Notes under the pieces: generated by a model
Seen by the model: the letters and a program-made list of their open reading frames with translations, nothing else
The model's database searches: none
What the model was told of the DNA's origin: nothing
Program-made: the position numbers and the translations under genes
Part shown: in pieces, positions 1 to 8,710 of the stretch
How positions within the stretch are numbered: position 1 is the first letter of the stretch
Layout: every line of letters starts with the position of its first letter
NCBI GenBank assembly: GCA_965233675.1
Contig: OZ247498.1
Span: 2,976,001 to 3,040,000, forward strand
Reading direction: 5' to 3'
Length of the DNA: 64,000 nucleotides
From: SZUA-309 sp965233675
GTDB taxonomy: Bacteria > Pseudomonadota > Gammaproteobacteria > Pseudomonadales > Azotimanducaceae

Positions 1-1916
1 GGGCCGACCCATACACCTTGCCGGGTGATGATGCTTTCACCCGGGCCGAGCCGACTGCGGTTGGCCATGGCGACGTCGGCGGACTCCGCCGCGTAAATGC
101 CCTGCAGCACGGAACCCAGGTGCAGATCGTGACTGCGTATCAGCGACGCCAGACTGGGCAGGTCGCCGGTCATGTTCACATCCATGCTCGCTTCCATGAG
201 GGTCACTCCACCCTCCTCGAAAGCGTCGATGGCCGAGGCATAGTCATCCAGCCGGGCGACACGAATGGCCTGGAGGTGATCGCCGAGCACGGTTTCCACC
301 GCCTGTTCCCAGCCGGGCACGACCGAAAGAACCTCACCGAGTCGCTCCGCCTGGGCCAGACCCTGGGCTTCGATCCATTCATGCGCTTCCCGTGCCTCAC
401 GGCCGAGGGCCGCGCGCTGCAGCGCCTCCAGGCTCGCCAGCTCATGACGGAGATCGTGCAGGTCGTTGCGCGCCTCATCCAGGGTGCGTTCGCGCATCAT
501 CAGATCTTCCCGCGCCGCGGCATGCTCCTTGATGCACTCGTCGATGTCCGCTTCCAGACGGCGGCGATTCGCTTCCACCTGTTCGATCTCGGCGGCCAGC
601 GTGCTGACTTCGTCCGAGCCGACCGGCGCGGGCGCGGCCGCGTCCGACTCCAGCTGCTCGTGCCGGCCTTTGAGGCGGGTCAGCAGCTGCTCCAGGTGTT
701 CGATCCGGGAAGACTGAACTTCGGCGTTGCGCTCGTACTCAGCGGCAGTTCGGGTGAACTCGTCCCAGTCCTTCTGCCATTGCCGGAACTTTTCTTCCAG
801 GGCATGAGCGGCCTCCTGGGCGGCTTTGTCGGCAAACTCAGCCTCCCGAACCTGGGGGCCGATCCGGGCAATCTGGCCTTTCAGCTCGCCGATCTCACCT
901 TCGTCCATATCGAGCTGACGGGTGGTTTCCTGGGTCCGTTGAGTCACCGTTTCCAGATCCAGCTCGAGCTGTTTCACCCGCTCCTGATTGAACTGCACCG
1001 CCTCTTCGATACGGGCGATATCGGCTCCGAGCTGGTAGTAGCGGCCCTGGATGTCGTTGAAACCCTCGCTCTGGTCGGCATGGGCCTGACGGGCCTGCTC
1101 GATCTCAGTATCCAGGTGCTGCTGGGCGGCGGCGGACTGTTCGAATTCCACTTCCAGGGATTGAATCTTCGCCTGCCGTTCTTTGAGCTCCACTTCCAGA
1201 GCGCCGTATTTCAGCGTGTAGAGTTCGGCGGTCAGACGGCGTTCTTCCTCCTTCAACACCCGGTAACGCTCGGCCGCTTTGGCCTGCCGGTCCAGATGCT
1301 TCAGCTGCTTTTCCAGCTCTTCGCGGATGTCATTCAGTCGGGACAGGTTCTCCCGGGTGTGGCGAATCCGGTTTTCCGTCTCCCGGCGCCGCTCCTTGTA
1401 CTTGCTGATGCCCGCCGCTTCTTCCAGGTAGACGCGCAGATCTTCCGGCCGGGCTTCCACCAGCTGATTGATCATGCCCTGCTCGATGATGGAATAGCTT
1501 CTCGGGCCGAAGCCGGTGCCGAGAAAGATATCCATGATGTCCCGACGCCGGCATTTGTTGCCGTTCAGGAAGTAGGCGGACTGAGAATCCCGGGTCACCT
1601 GCCGGCGGATGGAAATTTCCGCATAGGCGGCATACTCGCCCCCGATCCGGCCATCCCGATTGTCGAAGATGAGCTCGATGCTGGCGATGGCCGTTGGCTT
1701 CCTGGAATTGGAGCCGTTGAAAATGACGTCGGTCAGGTTCTCACCACGCAACTGCTTGGCGGAGCTTTCGCCCATGACCCAACGCACAGCATCGATGATG
1801 TTGGATTTGCCACAACCGTTCGGACCGACTACGGCGCACCGATTACTGGGGAGGGTGACTGTCGTCGGATCGACGAAAGATTTGAACCCTGCGAGCTTGA
1901 TTTGCTTAAGCCGCAT
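1..1916 (-). CDS. smc: Chromosome segregation ATPase SMC (N-terminal part, truncated by window edge)
   Basis: Structural maintenance of chromosomes protein, the ATPase core of the bacterial condensin that compacts and segregates the nucleoid with ScpA and ScpB. The minus strand reads without a stop from an ATG at 1916. It opens with MRLKQIKLAGFKSFVD, the typical gammaproteobacterial SMC start, followed by a Walker A motif GPNGCGKSN at residues 31-39. A long heptad-rich coiled coil follows, rich in Glu, Gln, Arg and Ala, and then the start of the hinge region around residues 520-630. The gene runs off the left edge, so the second coiled coil and the ABC signature and Walker B half are missing here. 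In Pseudomonas smc is preceded by a GntR gene and followed by zipA and ligA; the first half of that order is visible. Family assignment is near certain. Confidence 0.97.
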   Translation of the reverse strand, partial: MRLKQIKLAGFKSFVDPTTVTLPSNRCAVVGPNGCGKSNIIDAVRWVMGESSAKQLRGENLTDVIFNGSNSRKPTAIASIELIFDNRDGRIGGEYAAYAEISIRRQVTRDSQSAYFLNGNKCRRRDIMDIFLGTGFGPRSYSIIEQGMINQLVEARPEDLRVYLEEAAGISKYKERRRETENRIRHTRENLSRLNDIREELEKQLKHLDRQAKAAERYRVLKEEERRLTAELYTLKYGALEVELKERQAKIQSLEVEFEQSAAAQQHLDTEIEQARQAHADQSEGFNDIQGRYYQLGADIARIEEAVQFNQERVKQLELDLETVTQRTQETTRQLDMDEGEIGELKGQIARIGPQVREAEFADKAAQEAAHALEEKFRQWQKDWDEFTRTAAEYERNAEVQSSRIEHLEQLLTRLKGRHEQLESDAAAPAPVGSDEVSTLAAEIEQVEANRRRLEADIDECIKEHAAAREDLMMRERTLDEARNDLHDLRHELASLEALQRAALGREAREAHEWIEAQGLAQAERLGEVLSVVPGWEQAVETVLGDHLQAIRVARLDDYASAIDAFEEGGVTLMEASMDVNMTGDLPSLASLIRSHDLHLGSVLQGIYAAESADVAMANRSRLGPGESIITRQGVWVG

Positions 1917-2317
1917 CAGGCGTCTTAATCACCCTGTAGAAAGTTCGCGACAGTCTAAAGCAATTGGTAGATCAGCGTAACACCCTGGAATCGGTGAAAC
2001 GCTGGAAAAACTGTGGATGACGTACCTCCCGATCGTCTGAAATGCCCCGTCCCGTGTTCTGCAGTTGCCGCGGTGTGCGAAAAGCGCAAAGGCGTTTCCT
2101 AAACGTGATAGAGAGGCCGAAGGTGTCGATTTGACTCGCGTCAGCGAGGCAAGATCGGCGCCTGAGTGCGCGTGCGCGCAGCGCACGCGGCGCGGAGCGC
2201 CCGAACGAAAGTGCAGGAAACGCCTTTGCGCTTTTCGCGCACCGCTGGAGATTTCGAGACGACAGGTGGTGTTGCTCGCCGACCTGAATCGCCAATCCCG
2301 GATTTTCGGCGTTCCGG
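1917..2317. other. Intergenic region between smc and gntR
   Basis: About 400 bases without a convincing gene. Short open frames on both strands here have no recognisable protein and lie across an inverted repeat. The main content is the long-stem inverted repeat at 2071-2244. The rest should hold the smc promoter, since smc lies downstream on the minus strand, but I could not pick a clear -35/-10 pair. Confidence 0.6.
2071..2244. repeat. Long-stem inverted repeat, copy A of a dispersed intergenic family
   Basis: The left arm (2071-2100) and right arm (2215-2244) are inverted copies matching at 29 of 30 positions, separated by a 114-base centre. The centre starts with TAAACGTGA.AG.GAGGCCGA and ends with GCGCGGAGCGCCCGA followed by CG..AGTGCA. 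The same inner motifs occur in copy B at 29638-29806, although the arm sequences differ between copies (AAAGCGCAAAGG here, GAAGGAAGAAAAG there). So the arms covary while the inner motifs are conserved. No open reading frame explains it. It could be a small non-autonomous mobile element, a structured RNA or a transcription-blocking hairpin. Confidence 0.8.
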
Positions 2318-2980
2318 CTAGTTGATGCCGTTGGCTTCCCGGCAACCCAGTGCCAGTTTGCGCTCCCGGCCGTGGTAGGCGCGGACCAGTTCCTCTACGC
2401 GGCTGAGTTCCCCGGCGTTGATGGCGTCCAGGAGGGCCCGGTGATAGCGGAGCACGTCCAGGGCGTCGAAGGCGGGATGCTGGTAGACCAGATGCTCCAT
2501 TCGCAGCCCGGCCGGGATCAGGCCCCGCAGCACGGCACTCAGATAGAAGTTGTCCAACGGCGGCAGGCTGGCGATCAGAAAGTGTTTGCGGGCGGTCAGG
2601 AGCGCATCCGAGTCCTGGGCCTGGACGGCTTCCGTCATTTCCGCCAGCGCTTCGGAGAGGCCGTTGAGATCCGGCTTGTCCAGGCCAGCCAGCTTGCCGA
2701 AACACAGCGACTGCATCTGAGAGAATACTTCGCAGAAATCGGCAATTTCATTGCGTTCCATCGAGCTGACCACGGCGCCTCTGCGCGGGATGATCTCGAT
2801 CAGGTGCCGGGACTCCAGGATCAGCAGCGCTTCCCGCACCGAACCCCGTGATACGCCGAGTTCCCCAGCCACCTTCAACTCCTGAATGCGGCTGGCAGGC
2901 GGTAAACGGCCGGCGATGATCTCGCCGCCCAGATGATCGGCGATCTGTTCCGTGAGAGTGATCTGAGGCTCGAACTCCAT
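2318..2980 (-). CDS. GntR-family transcriptional regulator with FCD ligand domain
   Basis: A 220-residue DNA-binding regulator. The first 70 residues form a GntR winged helix-turn-helix (ELGVSRGSVREALLILESR, including the invariant SR..VREAL pattern). Residues about 80-205 form an all-helical FCD-type effector domain, with acidic and histidine residues (KHFL, RYHRALLDAI) at the positions that usually bind metal or carboxylate ligands. The ATG at 2980 follows a purine-rich GGAGCGGAAG. It lies upstream of smc in the same direction, as a GntR gene does in Pseudomonas, but inverted repeat A separates them and joint transcription is doubtful. The target and ligand cannot be read from sequence. Confidence 0.9.
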   Translation of the reverse strand: MEFEPQITLTEQIADHLGGEIIAGRLPPASRIQELKVAGELGVSRGSVREALLILESRHLIEIIPRRGAVVSSMERNEIADFCEVFSQMQSLCFGKLAGLDKPDLNGLSEALAEMTEAVQAQDSDALLTARKHFLIASLPPLDNFYLSAVLRGLIPAGLRMEHLVYQHPAFDALDVLRYHRALLDAINAGELSRVEELVRAYHGRERKLALGCREANGIN

Positions 2981-3049
2981 CTTCCGCTCCAGCGAATCTT
3001 TCCAGCGTTCCCGGTCCCGTTTGGACAGTCCGGCAGTGGAAAGGTTCGA

Positions 3050-4258
3050 TCAGGCGGGTGGGGCGAGAACAGCGGACAATTCGATGGCTTCAGTGCCGGA
3101 ACCCGGCACGATCGGATCCGACTGCCACTCCCAGTCACCGGGGTGCGCCATGGCGGTCCCTGCACTGCTGAGACGCACCACCACCTCGATCTCCTCCGCC
3201 TTGGACAGCGGCAGAGCGGGATTCATGCTGACCGCATCGTCCAGGCGCACGGTGCGGGGAAATCCGGTCGCCGGACGTCGGACCACGGCATAGGGCATGC
3301 CGCCACCCACCGGACGGGCAATCACGAACAGGGTCATGCCGGCGGGTATTTCGGCCTCGGTTGCAATGGCCACGTCCACCGAGCCGGGCAACCGCCCGAG
3401 CCGCGTACGCGCCTCCTGAAATCCGGCTTCCAGCGTCCGCTGATGGCCTTCCTGCAGCGGATTGGTGAGCGCCCGGTTCAGCAGGGTCACGGATTCCTGG
3501 AAGGCGCCCCGCTGAAAGGCGTCGATGGCAAACATCTCCAGCACCAGCGGTTGATTCGGTTCCCGGGCCAGAATGCGTTCGGCGATGGTCCGGCTGGTTT
3601 CGTCGATCTGCCCGTCAGCGGCCATGTAGCGGGCCTGAAGCCAGAAGATGTCGATGCTCGGATCTTCGCCATGGGCCCCTGCGGCCATGGAAAACGCTTC
3701 AGCGGCACTGGCAAAACGGCCCAGGCGCAGATCCACATGACCCAGCAGATACCAGCTCTTGGCGTCATCGGGTTGTTGCGCCACCCGGGTCTCGAACCGT
3801 TCCCGCCACTCACCGAGGGCCGCCTGATCTCTGCTCGGATCGAGCTCGAAAATCTGCTCCGCATCCGCCAGGCTCATCGCCAGGGGATCTCCCACCTGGT
3901 TGTAGACCAGCACGGAACAGGCCAGCAACAGAGCGGCGCTGACAACAGCAGTCGCAAGCGACGTGCCACCGGCGCCGCCGGTCGCCTCGACTCTGTCTTC
4001 CCCCTCCGGCACCTCGAAACTGTCCACATCGGCCAGCAGGGCCGCCTTCAACTCCGCCTCGAGCACGGCTCGTTCGGATTCGGCCACCCTGCCCCCATCG
4101 AGTTCCTTACGGAGTTCCTGGAGTCGATCCCGGTACAGGGCAGCGACCGTCGCATCAGGTTCGGGATCACCGGCATCGACCACCTGCCTCCGGCGCAGCG
4201 AAACGAATACCAGCAGCCCGGCAGCCAGCAGCAGCAATAGCGCCCAGAGATAGAACAT
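3050..4258 (-). CDS. ccmI: Cytochrome c maturation protein CcmI
   Basis: A 402-residue inner membrane chaperone of System I cytochrome c biogenesis. It binds the C-terminal helix of apocytochrome c and delivers it to the CcmF-CcmH ligase. The N-terminus has a hydrophobic segment (residues 2-20) followed by a cytoplasmic region with an LYRDRLQELRKELDGG motif typical of CcmI. A second hydrophobic stretch lies near residues 100-122. The TPR-containing periplasmic half has repeats such as AKSWYLLGHVDLRLGRFASA, and a C-terminal beta domain follows. It is the last gene of the ccm operon, starting 2 bases after the ccmH stop. Length and domain order match the two-part CcmI of pseudomonads. Confidence 0.95.
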   Translation of the reverse strand: MFYLWALLLLLAAGLLVFVSLRRRQVVDAGDPEPDATVAALYRDRLQELRKELDGGRVAESERAVLEAELKAALLADVDSFEVPEGEDRVEATGGAGGTSLATAVVSAALLLACSVLVYNQVGDPLAMSLADAEQIFELDPSRDQAALGEWRERFETRVAQQPDDAKSWYLLGHVDLRLGRFASAAEAFSMAAGAHGEDPSIDIFWLQARYMAADGQIDETSRTIAERILAREPNQPLVLEMFAIDAFQRGAFQESVTLLNRALTNPLQEGHQRTLEAGFQEARTRLGRLPGSVDVAIATEAEIPAGMTLFVIARPVGGGMPYAVVRRPATGFPRTVRLDDAVSMNPALPLSKAEEIEVVVRLSSAGTAMAHPGDWEWQSDPIVPGSGTEAIELSAVLAPPA

Positions 4259-4260
4259 GT

Positions 4261-4776
4261 TCAGGCGCCCTTCTCTTCGCCTGCGTGCTCACCACTGCCC
4301 GAGAGCAGTGCTTCCACCCGTTGGCTGTCCGCCTCTGTGAGCGCAACTTCCGGCCGGGACCGCAGCATGCGCGCCAGTACGACGAGCCCGATCAGTCCGA
4401 AGAAGACGGGGGCGAGCCAGAGAATCCAGGTGCTGGGTTTGAACGGTGGGTTGTAGAGCACGAAATCACCGTAGCGCGCCTGCAGGAAATCGCGCACTTC
4501 CTGATCGCTCATCCCCTCCTGAACCAGGAGCCGCCAGACGGTTTTACGCAGGTCCCGGGCGATCGGCGCATCGGAACCGGACAGATTGGTGTTGAGACAC
4601 TTCGGGCAGCGGAATTCATCGATGAGCGACCGGTACCGGGTCTCCATTTCGGCGGATGGAAACTCGAAGACGTCCACCTGTCCCGCCGCCCAGGCGGCCG
4701 GCAGGCCAGTCCCGAACGTGAGGAGCAGGCAGATTCCGGCAAGCTGCCGGCGCAGGGGCAGGTCAGCCCGAAACAT
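4261..4776 (-). CDS. ccmH: Cytochrome c maturation protein CcmH
   Basis: A 171-residue membrane-anchored thiol oxidoreductase subunit of the heme ligase. It reduces apocytochrome CXXCH thiols together with CcmG. The ATG at 4776 gives a signal peptide (LRRQLAGICLLLTFGTGLPAAWA), then the redox motif FRCPKC, the conserved SDAPIARDLR stretch, and one transmembrane helix (STWILWLAPVFFGLIGLVVL). The open frame extends upstream of this ATG, but that extension only reads the end of ccmG in another frame. The start overlaps ccmG by 14 bases, so translation is probably coupled. Length matches the short CcmH that pairs with a separate CcmI. Confidence 0.95.
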   Translation of the reverse strand: MFRADLPLRRQLAGICLLLTFGTGLPAAWAAGQVDVFEFPSAEMETRYRSLIDEFRCPKCLNTNLSGSDAPIARDLRKTVWRLLVQEGMSDQEVRDFLQARYGDFVLYNPPFKPSTWILWLAPVFFGLIGLVVLARMLRSRPEVALTEADSQRVEALLSGSGEHAGEEKGA

Positions 4777-5320
4777 CGTATTCCGAGCGCACTTCGAGCA
4801 CATCAAGCAGAGGCGCGATCTCATCCCGCCAGACCCGTGAATTGATCTCACCCACCCGCTTGTAGATGATCCGGCCATCCGCATCCAGAAGGAAGCTCTC
4901 CGGCGCACCGTACACGCCGAGTTCCACGCCGAGCAGACCATCCGTGTCTTCCAGCACGAACTCGTACGGGTTGCCGAAATCCACCAGCCAGCGGAGCGCT
5001 TTCGCCGCATTGTCCTTGTAGTTCACGCCAACCAGACGCAGGTCCGTCAAGGCGTTGATTCGCATGAGTTCCTCGTGCTCGGCCTTGCAGGTGGGACACC
5101 AGGTCGCCCAGACGTTTACCAGCACCGGAGCACCCAGCAGATCCTCCCGACTCACCCGCCGTTCAGGTGCACCCAGCACCGTGGCGTCGAATTCGGGAAA
5201 AGGCTTGTCGAGCAGGGCGGAAGGCAATCGGTGCGGATCATCCAGCCGGAAACCCAGATAGCCGATCATCACGATCAGGGCGAAAATACCCAGCGGTACG
5301 AACAGGCTCGCCCGGTTCAC
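4763..5320 (-). CDS. ccmG: Periplasmic thiol:disulfide reductase CcmG (DsbE)
   Basis: A 185-residue thioredoxin-fold protein, tethered to the inner membrane and facing the periplasm, that keeps apocytochrome c cysteines reduced. One N-terminal anchor (residues 6-24) precedes the thioredoxin domain. The active site is WCPTC at residues 74-78, and the cis-proline loop appears as GAPESFLLD, the DsbE/CcmG variant. The start is a GTG whose first base is the last base of the ccmF TAG stop. It overlaps ccmH by 14 bases. Electrons would come from DsbD or CcdA, which is not in this window. Confidence 0.96.
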   Translation of the reverse strand: MNRASLFVPLGIFALIVMIGYLGFRLDDPHRLPSALLDKPFPEFDATVLGAPERRVSREDLLGAPVLVNVWATWCPTCKAEHEELMRINALTDLRLVGVNYKDNAAKALRWLVDFGNPYEFVLEDTDGLLGVELGVYGAPESFLLDADGRIIYKRVGEINSRVWRDEIAPLLDVLEVRSEYDVSG

Positions 5321-7275
5321 TATGATGCGCCAAGGGCGACGGGCTTCGCCGTCCTGCTCTGGCGAACCTTGAGCCTGCGATAGCGGGCGTCCAGCACCGC
5401 CAGCACGCCACCGAAAGCCATCAGCAATCCGCCGAGCCAGATCCAGCGCACGAAAGGTTTCACCTGAATCCGAACCGCCCAGGCACCGTCTTCGAGCGGT
5501 TCACCCAGAGACAGATATACGTCCCGAAGCAGACCCGGGTCGATGGCGGCCTCCGTCATCACGGACTGCCGGGCCATGTAGCTGCGTTTTTCCGGACGCA
5601 GGGTATAGCGCCGACCGTCTTCCACGATCACGAACTCACCCTGATCGGCCAGGTAATTGGGTCCCGACACACGGGTAACGCCCAGAAAGCGCACCTCAAG
5701 CGAACCCATGTCCGCGCTCTCGCCCGGCGCCATGCGCAGATCCCGTTCCACGGAAAGTACGGAAGTGATGGCCACCCCGATCAGCGTCAGGGCAAAACCC
5801 ACATGGGCGGCCTGCATGCCGAGATAGGCAAGCGGCGGCATGCCTTTCCGGAGCCGTTTGGCAAGATCGGCGCCATGACTGATGAGGATCCAGAAGGCGA
5901 GCACCAGTGTGACCAGCACCTGCCAGCTGACTGCGTCCGCCAGCACCAGCGGCAGACCCACACCGAGCGCCACGCTCACTCCGGCCACCCAGCCGAGACT
6001 GCTGATCAGACGGGTGGAAGGCGTGCGTTTCCAGTTCAGCACCGGTGCCACCCCCAGCGCGGCGCTGAGCACCAGCATCAGGGGCACGAATCCCGCATTG
6101 AAGTAAGGCACGCCCACGGAGATCTTCGCCCCATCCGTGGCCAGTTCATACGCCAGCGGATAGAGGGTGCCGAGCAGCACCAGCGCCATGGCGATCACCA
6201 GCAGGATATTGTTCAGCAGCAGGAACGCTTCCCGACTGGCCAGGGTATAGCTGGCGCGCGCACTGATGGTGGCCGTGCGCAGGGCGTACAGGGTGAGCGA
6301 ACCGCCAACCACCATGGCCAGGAAGATCAGGATGAACAGCCCGCGGGTGGGATCCACCGCGAAGGCATGAACGGAAGTCAGCACGCCGGAACGAACGATG
6401 AAGGCGCCGAGCAGGGACAGCGAGAACGTGGTGATGGCCAGCAGCAGGGTCCAGGACTTGAAGGTGCCCCGCTTTTCCGAAACGGCGAGGGAGTGGATGA
6501 GGGCCGTGCCCGCCAGCCAGGGCATGAAGCTCGCATTTTCCACCGGGTCCCAGAACCACCAGCCCCCCCAGCCCAGTTCGTAATATGCCCACCAGGAGCC
6601 GAGCGCGATGCCTACGGTCAGAAAGGCCCAGGCGATGTTGGTCCAGGGCCGGGACCAGCGAGCCCAGGCAGCATCGAACCGTCCGGACAGCAGAGCGGCA
6701 ACCGCAAAGGCAAAGGCCACGGAGAAGCCCACGTAGCCCATATAGAGCATGGGTGGATGGACGATCAGTCCGAAATCCTGCAGCAGCGGGTTGAGGTCCG
6801 CCCCTTCCGCCGGCGTCAGCGGAACCAGCCGATCGAAAGGGTTGGACGTGAACAGCAGAAAGGCCAGAAAGCCGAGGTTCAACAGACCCATCACACCCAG
6901 CACGCGCACCTGGAAGGTCTCCGGCAGATCCCGACCTTTCGCGGCAACCGCCAGAGTCCAGCCGGCCATGATCAGGATCCAGAGCAGGAAGGAACCTTCG
7001 TGCGCGCCCCAGATAGCGCTGAATTTATACTGCGGGGGCAGGAGGGTATTGGAATTGTTCGCCACGTAGGCGACGCTGAAATCGTCGGTCATGAACGCGT
7101 GCCCGAGCACTGCGAAGGCCAGGGCGATAAAGACGAACTGCCCAACGACCAGGGTCGGCACGGCGTTCATCAGACGCGGCTGCTGTCGATGGGCGCCGAA
7201 CAGGCCGAATACCGAGATCAACCCGGCCAGGCCGAGCGCGATCACCAGTGCGAGATGGCCCAGCTCAACGATCAT
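5320..7275 (-). CDS. ccmF: Heme lyase subunit CcmF
   Basis: The 651-residue integral membrane core of the cytochrome c heme ligase. It takes heme from holo-CcmE and attaches it to apocytochrome c. Signatures visible are WGAHEGS (89-95), the VHPP histidine near 173, and the tryptophan-rich periplasmic WWD domain at about 229-254 (GWGGWWFWDPVENASF). A further histidine follows at 261, and many hydrophobic helices are spread along the chain. A large soluble region near residues 510-610 precedes the final helix. The start falls inside the 3' end of ccmE (overlap 7265-7275). Length matches E. coli and Pseudomonas CcmF. Confidence 0.98.
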   Translation of the reverse strand: MIVELGHLALVIALGLAGLISVFGLFGAHRQQPRLMNAVPTLVVGQFVFIALAFAVLGHAFMTDDFSVAYVANNSNTLLPPQYKFSAIWGAHEGSFLLWILIMAGWTLAVAAKGRDLPETFQVRVLGVMGLLNLGFLAFLLFTSNPFDRLVPLTPAEGADLNPLLQDFGLIVHPPMLYMGYVGFSVAFAFAVAALLSGRFDAAWARWSRPWTNIAWAFLTVGIALGSWWAYYELGWGGWWFWDPVENASFMPWLAGTALIHSLAVSEKRGTFKSWTLLLAITTFSLSLLGAFIVRSGVLTSVHAFAVDPTRGLFILIFLAMVVGGSLTLYALRTATISARASYTLASREAFLLLNNILLVIAMALVLLGTLYPLAYELATDGAKISVGVPYFNAGFVPLMLVLSAALGVAPVLNWKRTPSTRLISSLGWVAGVSVALGVGLPLVLADAVSWQVLVTLVLAFWILISHGADLAKRLRKGMPPLAYLGMQAAHVGFALTLIGVAITSVLSVERDLRMAPGESADMGSLEVRFLGVTRVSGPNYLADQGEFVIVEDGRRYTLRPEKRSYMARQSVMTEAAIDPGLLRDVYLSLGEPLEDGAWAVRIQVKPFVRWIWLGGLLMAFGGVLAVLDARYRRLKVRQSRTAKPVALGAS

Positions 7276-7723
7276 AGTTCAGCGGATTCGGTTTTTTCTG
7301 ATGGCCGGGCGACATATCGGCCAGCTCCGGCGGCATGTAGTTCTCGTCGTGCTTGGCGAGCACCTGGCTGGCTTCGAACACTCCTGCGTCGGTGAGCGAA
7401 CCCTGGACGATGATGCCCTGCCCCTCGCGGAACAGGTCCGGCAGGATACCCGAGTAGGTAACGGTGAATTCCGAGCCCACGTAGTCGGTCAGCACGAAGG
7501 AGACCGCCAGACTCTCCGAGTCTCTCTCCACACTGTCTTCCAGCACCATGCCGCCCGCCCGGATCTGCGCACCGACCGGCGCCTCTCCGGCCACCACGGC
7601 TTCAGGCGGGTAGAACATGTTGATGTTTTCGTTCAGGGCGAGCAGCACGAGCGTCACAGACACCCCGGCGCCGACGAGAAGAAACAGAACGATGATCAGC
7701 CGTGTACGGCGTTTGGGATTCAT
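7265..7723 (-). CDS. ccmE: Periplasmic heme chaperone CcmE
   Basis: A 152-residue membrane-anchored OB-fold protein that binds heme covalently and carries it from CcmC to CcmF. A single N-terminal anchor spans residues 9-29. The barrel ends in the motif LAKHDENYMPPE, with heme-binding His125 and Tyr129 in the expected H...Y arrangement. A flexible hydrophilic tail follows. It sits directly after ccmD with no gap and overlaps ccmF by 11 bases. All diagnostic residues are present. Confidence 0.98.
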   Translation of the reverse strand: MNPKRRTRLIIVLFLLVGAGVSVTLVLLALNENINMFYPPEAVVAGEAPVGAQIRAGGMVLEDSVERDSESLAVSFVLTDYVGSEFTVTYSGILPDLFREGQGIIVQGSLTDAGVFEASQVLAKHDENYMPPELADMSPGHQKKPNPLNYDR

Positions 7724-7909
7724 TTATCCAACTTTTGAGACTGAAGTTCTCCGTTCGAGCGCGCGAGCCTGCCGGAAGAAACGCCGCCGGGCAACTCGAA
7801 CCGAGAAAACGTTAAACAAAATCACGATAAGGGCTGAGCCATAGGCAAGCCATACGTAGAGTCCGTGGCCGCCCATGGCGAAGAAATCGGACCAGGAATC
7901 GAAGCTCAT
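7724..7909 (-). CDS. ccmD: Heme exporter small subunit CcmD
   Basis: A 61-residue single-span membrane protein that helps release holo-CcmE from the CcmABC complex. The sequence FFAMGGHGLYVWLAYGSAL is the classic CcmD core, followed by a basic cytoplasmic tail (ARRRFFRQARALERR). I start it at the ATG at 7909, which overlaps the ccmC stop in an ATGA. The longer open frame extending to 8113 is only a shadow over ccmC. Position between ccmC and ccmE confirms the call. Confidence 0.95.
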   Translation of the reverse strand: MSFDSWSDFFAMGGHGLYVWLAYGSALIVILFNVFSVRVARRRFFRQARALERRTSVSKVG

Positions 7910-8667
7910 CGGCCGTCCCCCGAAACAAGCTGGCGCACCCACTGCGTGCGGGATTCCCGTTCCAGAATGGTCACCTTGAGCCGGGCAATCAGGTTGGCGC
8001 CAAACAGACAGTAGATGCCGAGCACATTCAGCAGCAGCGGCAGATACATCTCCGGCGGCATGCTCGGCGCCTCCGTCAGCTTGAAGGTCGCCGGTTGATG
8101 CAGGGTCAGCCACCAGTCCACGGAGTATTTGATGATCGGAATGTTCACCGTGCCCACCAGCGCCAGCACCGCGCAGGCCCGACCGGCTGCTTCTTCACGG
8201 GGAATCGCCTGACGCAGGGCGTAGAGACCGATATAGAGAAACAGCATCAGGAGCATGGATGTGGTGCGGGCGTCCCACACCCACCAGGCACCCCAGGTGG
8301 GCTTTCCCCAGACCGCGCCGGTGAACAGCGCCAGCGCCGTCATCGACATGCCGAAGGGAACAACGGCCGCCAGCACCATATCGGCGAGCTTCATCCGCCA
8401 GACCAGCAGCACCAGACCCGCAGCGCCCATCAGAATGTAGGCCGTCTGGGAAACGATCGCGGTGGGCACGTGGATGTAGATGATCCGGAAACTGTTGCCC
8501 TGCTGGTAGTCGGCCGGCGCAATGGCCAGTCCCCAGAGGGTGCCGACCATCAGCAACAGGGTGGCAAGCACGGCAAAGCCCATCTGCCAGGGCCCGCTGA
8601 TTTCGTAAAACCACCGGGGTGAGCCGAGCTTGTGCCACCACTGTTTGAGCGTATCGGTGAGAGCCAT
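7906..8667 (-). CDS. ccmC: Heme handling membrane protein CcmC
   Basis: A 253-residue six-helix membrane protein that binds heme with two periplasmic histidines and loads it onto CcmE. The WWD signature WGAWWVWDAR is at residues 125-134. The candidate axial histidines are His66 (IHVPTA) and His190 (LTLHQPA), at the expected positions. The gene follows ccmB after a short gap (8668-8710) and overlaps ccmD by 4 bases. Length and motif order match the family. Confidence 0.98.
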   Translation of the reverse strand: MALTDTLKQWWHKLGSPRWFYEISGPWQMGFAVLATLLLMVGTLWGLAIAPADYQQGNSFRIIYIHVPTAIVSQTAYILMGAAGLVLLVWRMKLADMVLAAVVPFGMSMTALALFTGAVWGKPTWGAWWVWDARTTSMLLMLFLYIGLYALRQAIPREEAAGRACAVLALVGTVNIPIIKYSVDWWLTLHQPATFKLTEAPSMPPEMYLPLLLNVLGIYCLFGANLIARLKVTILERESRTQWVRQLVSGDGR

Positions 8668-8710
8668 GGTCGTTGTGATCAGATCCTCAGAAGTTCCAAC
8701 ATGAACCCGT

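Noticed and set aside
18..1928. A 636-residue plus-strand frame at the window start
   Set aside because: Antisense to smc, whose own minus-strand frame is open to the window edge and has a Walker A motif and coiled coil.
1929..2705. Short minus-strand frames through inverted repeat A and into gntR
   Set aside because: They read the repeat and the gntR gene out of frame; the residues encoded by the arms are mirror artefacts.
5803..7395. A 530-residue plus-strand frame opposite ccmF
   Set aside because: Shadow of ccmF; no domain and composition biased to Gln, His and Gly.
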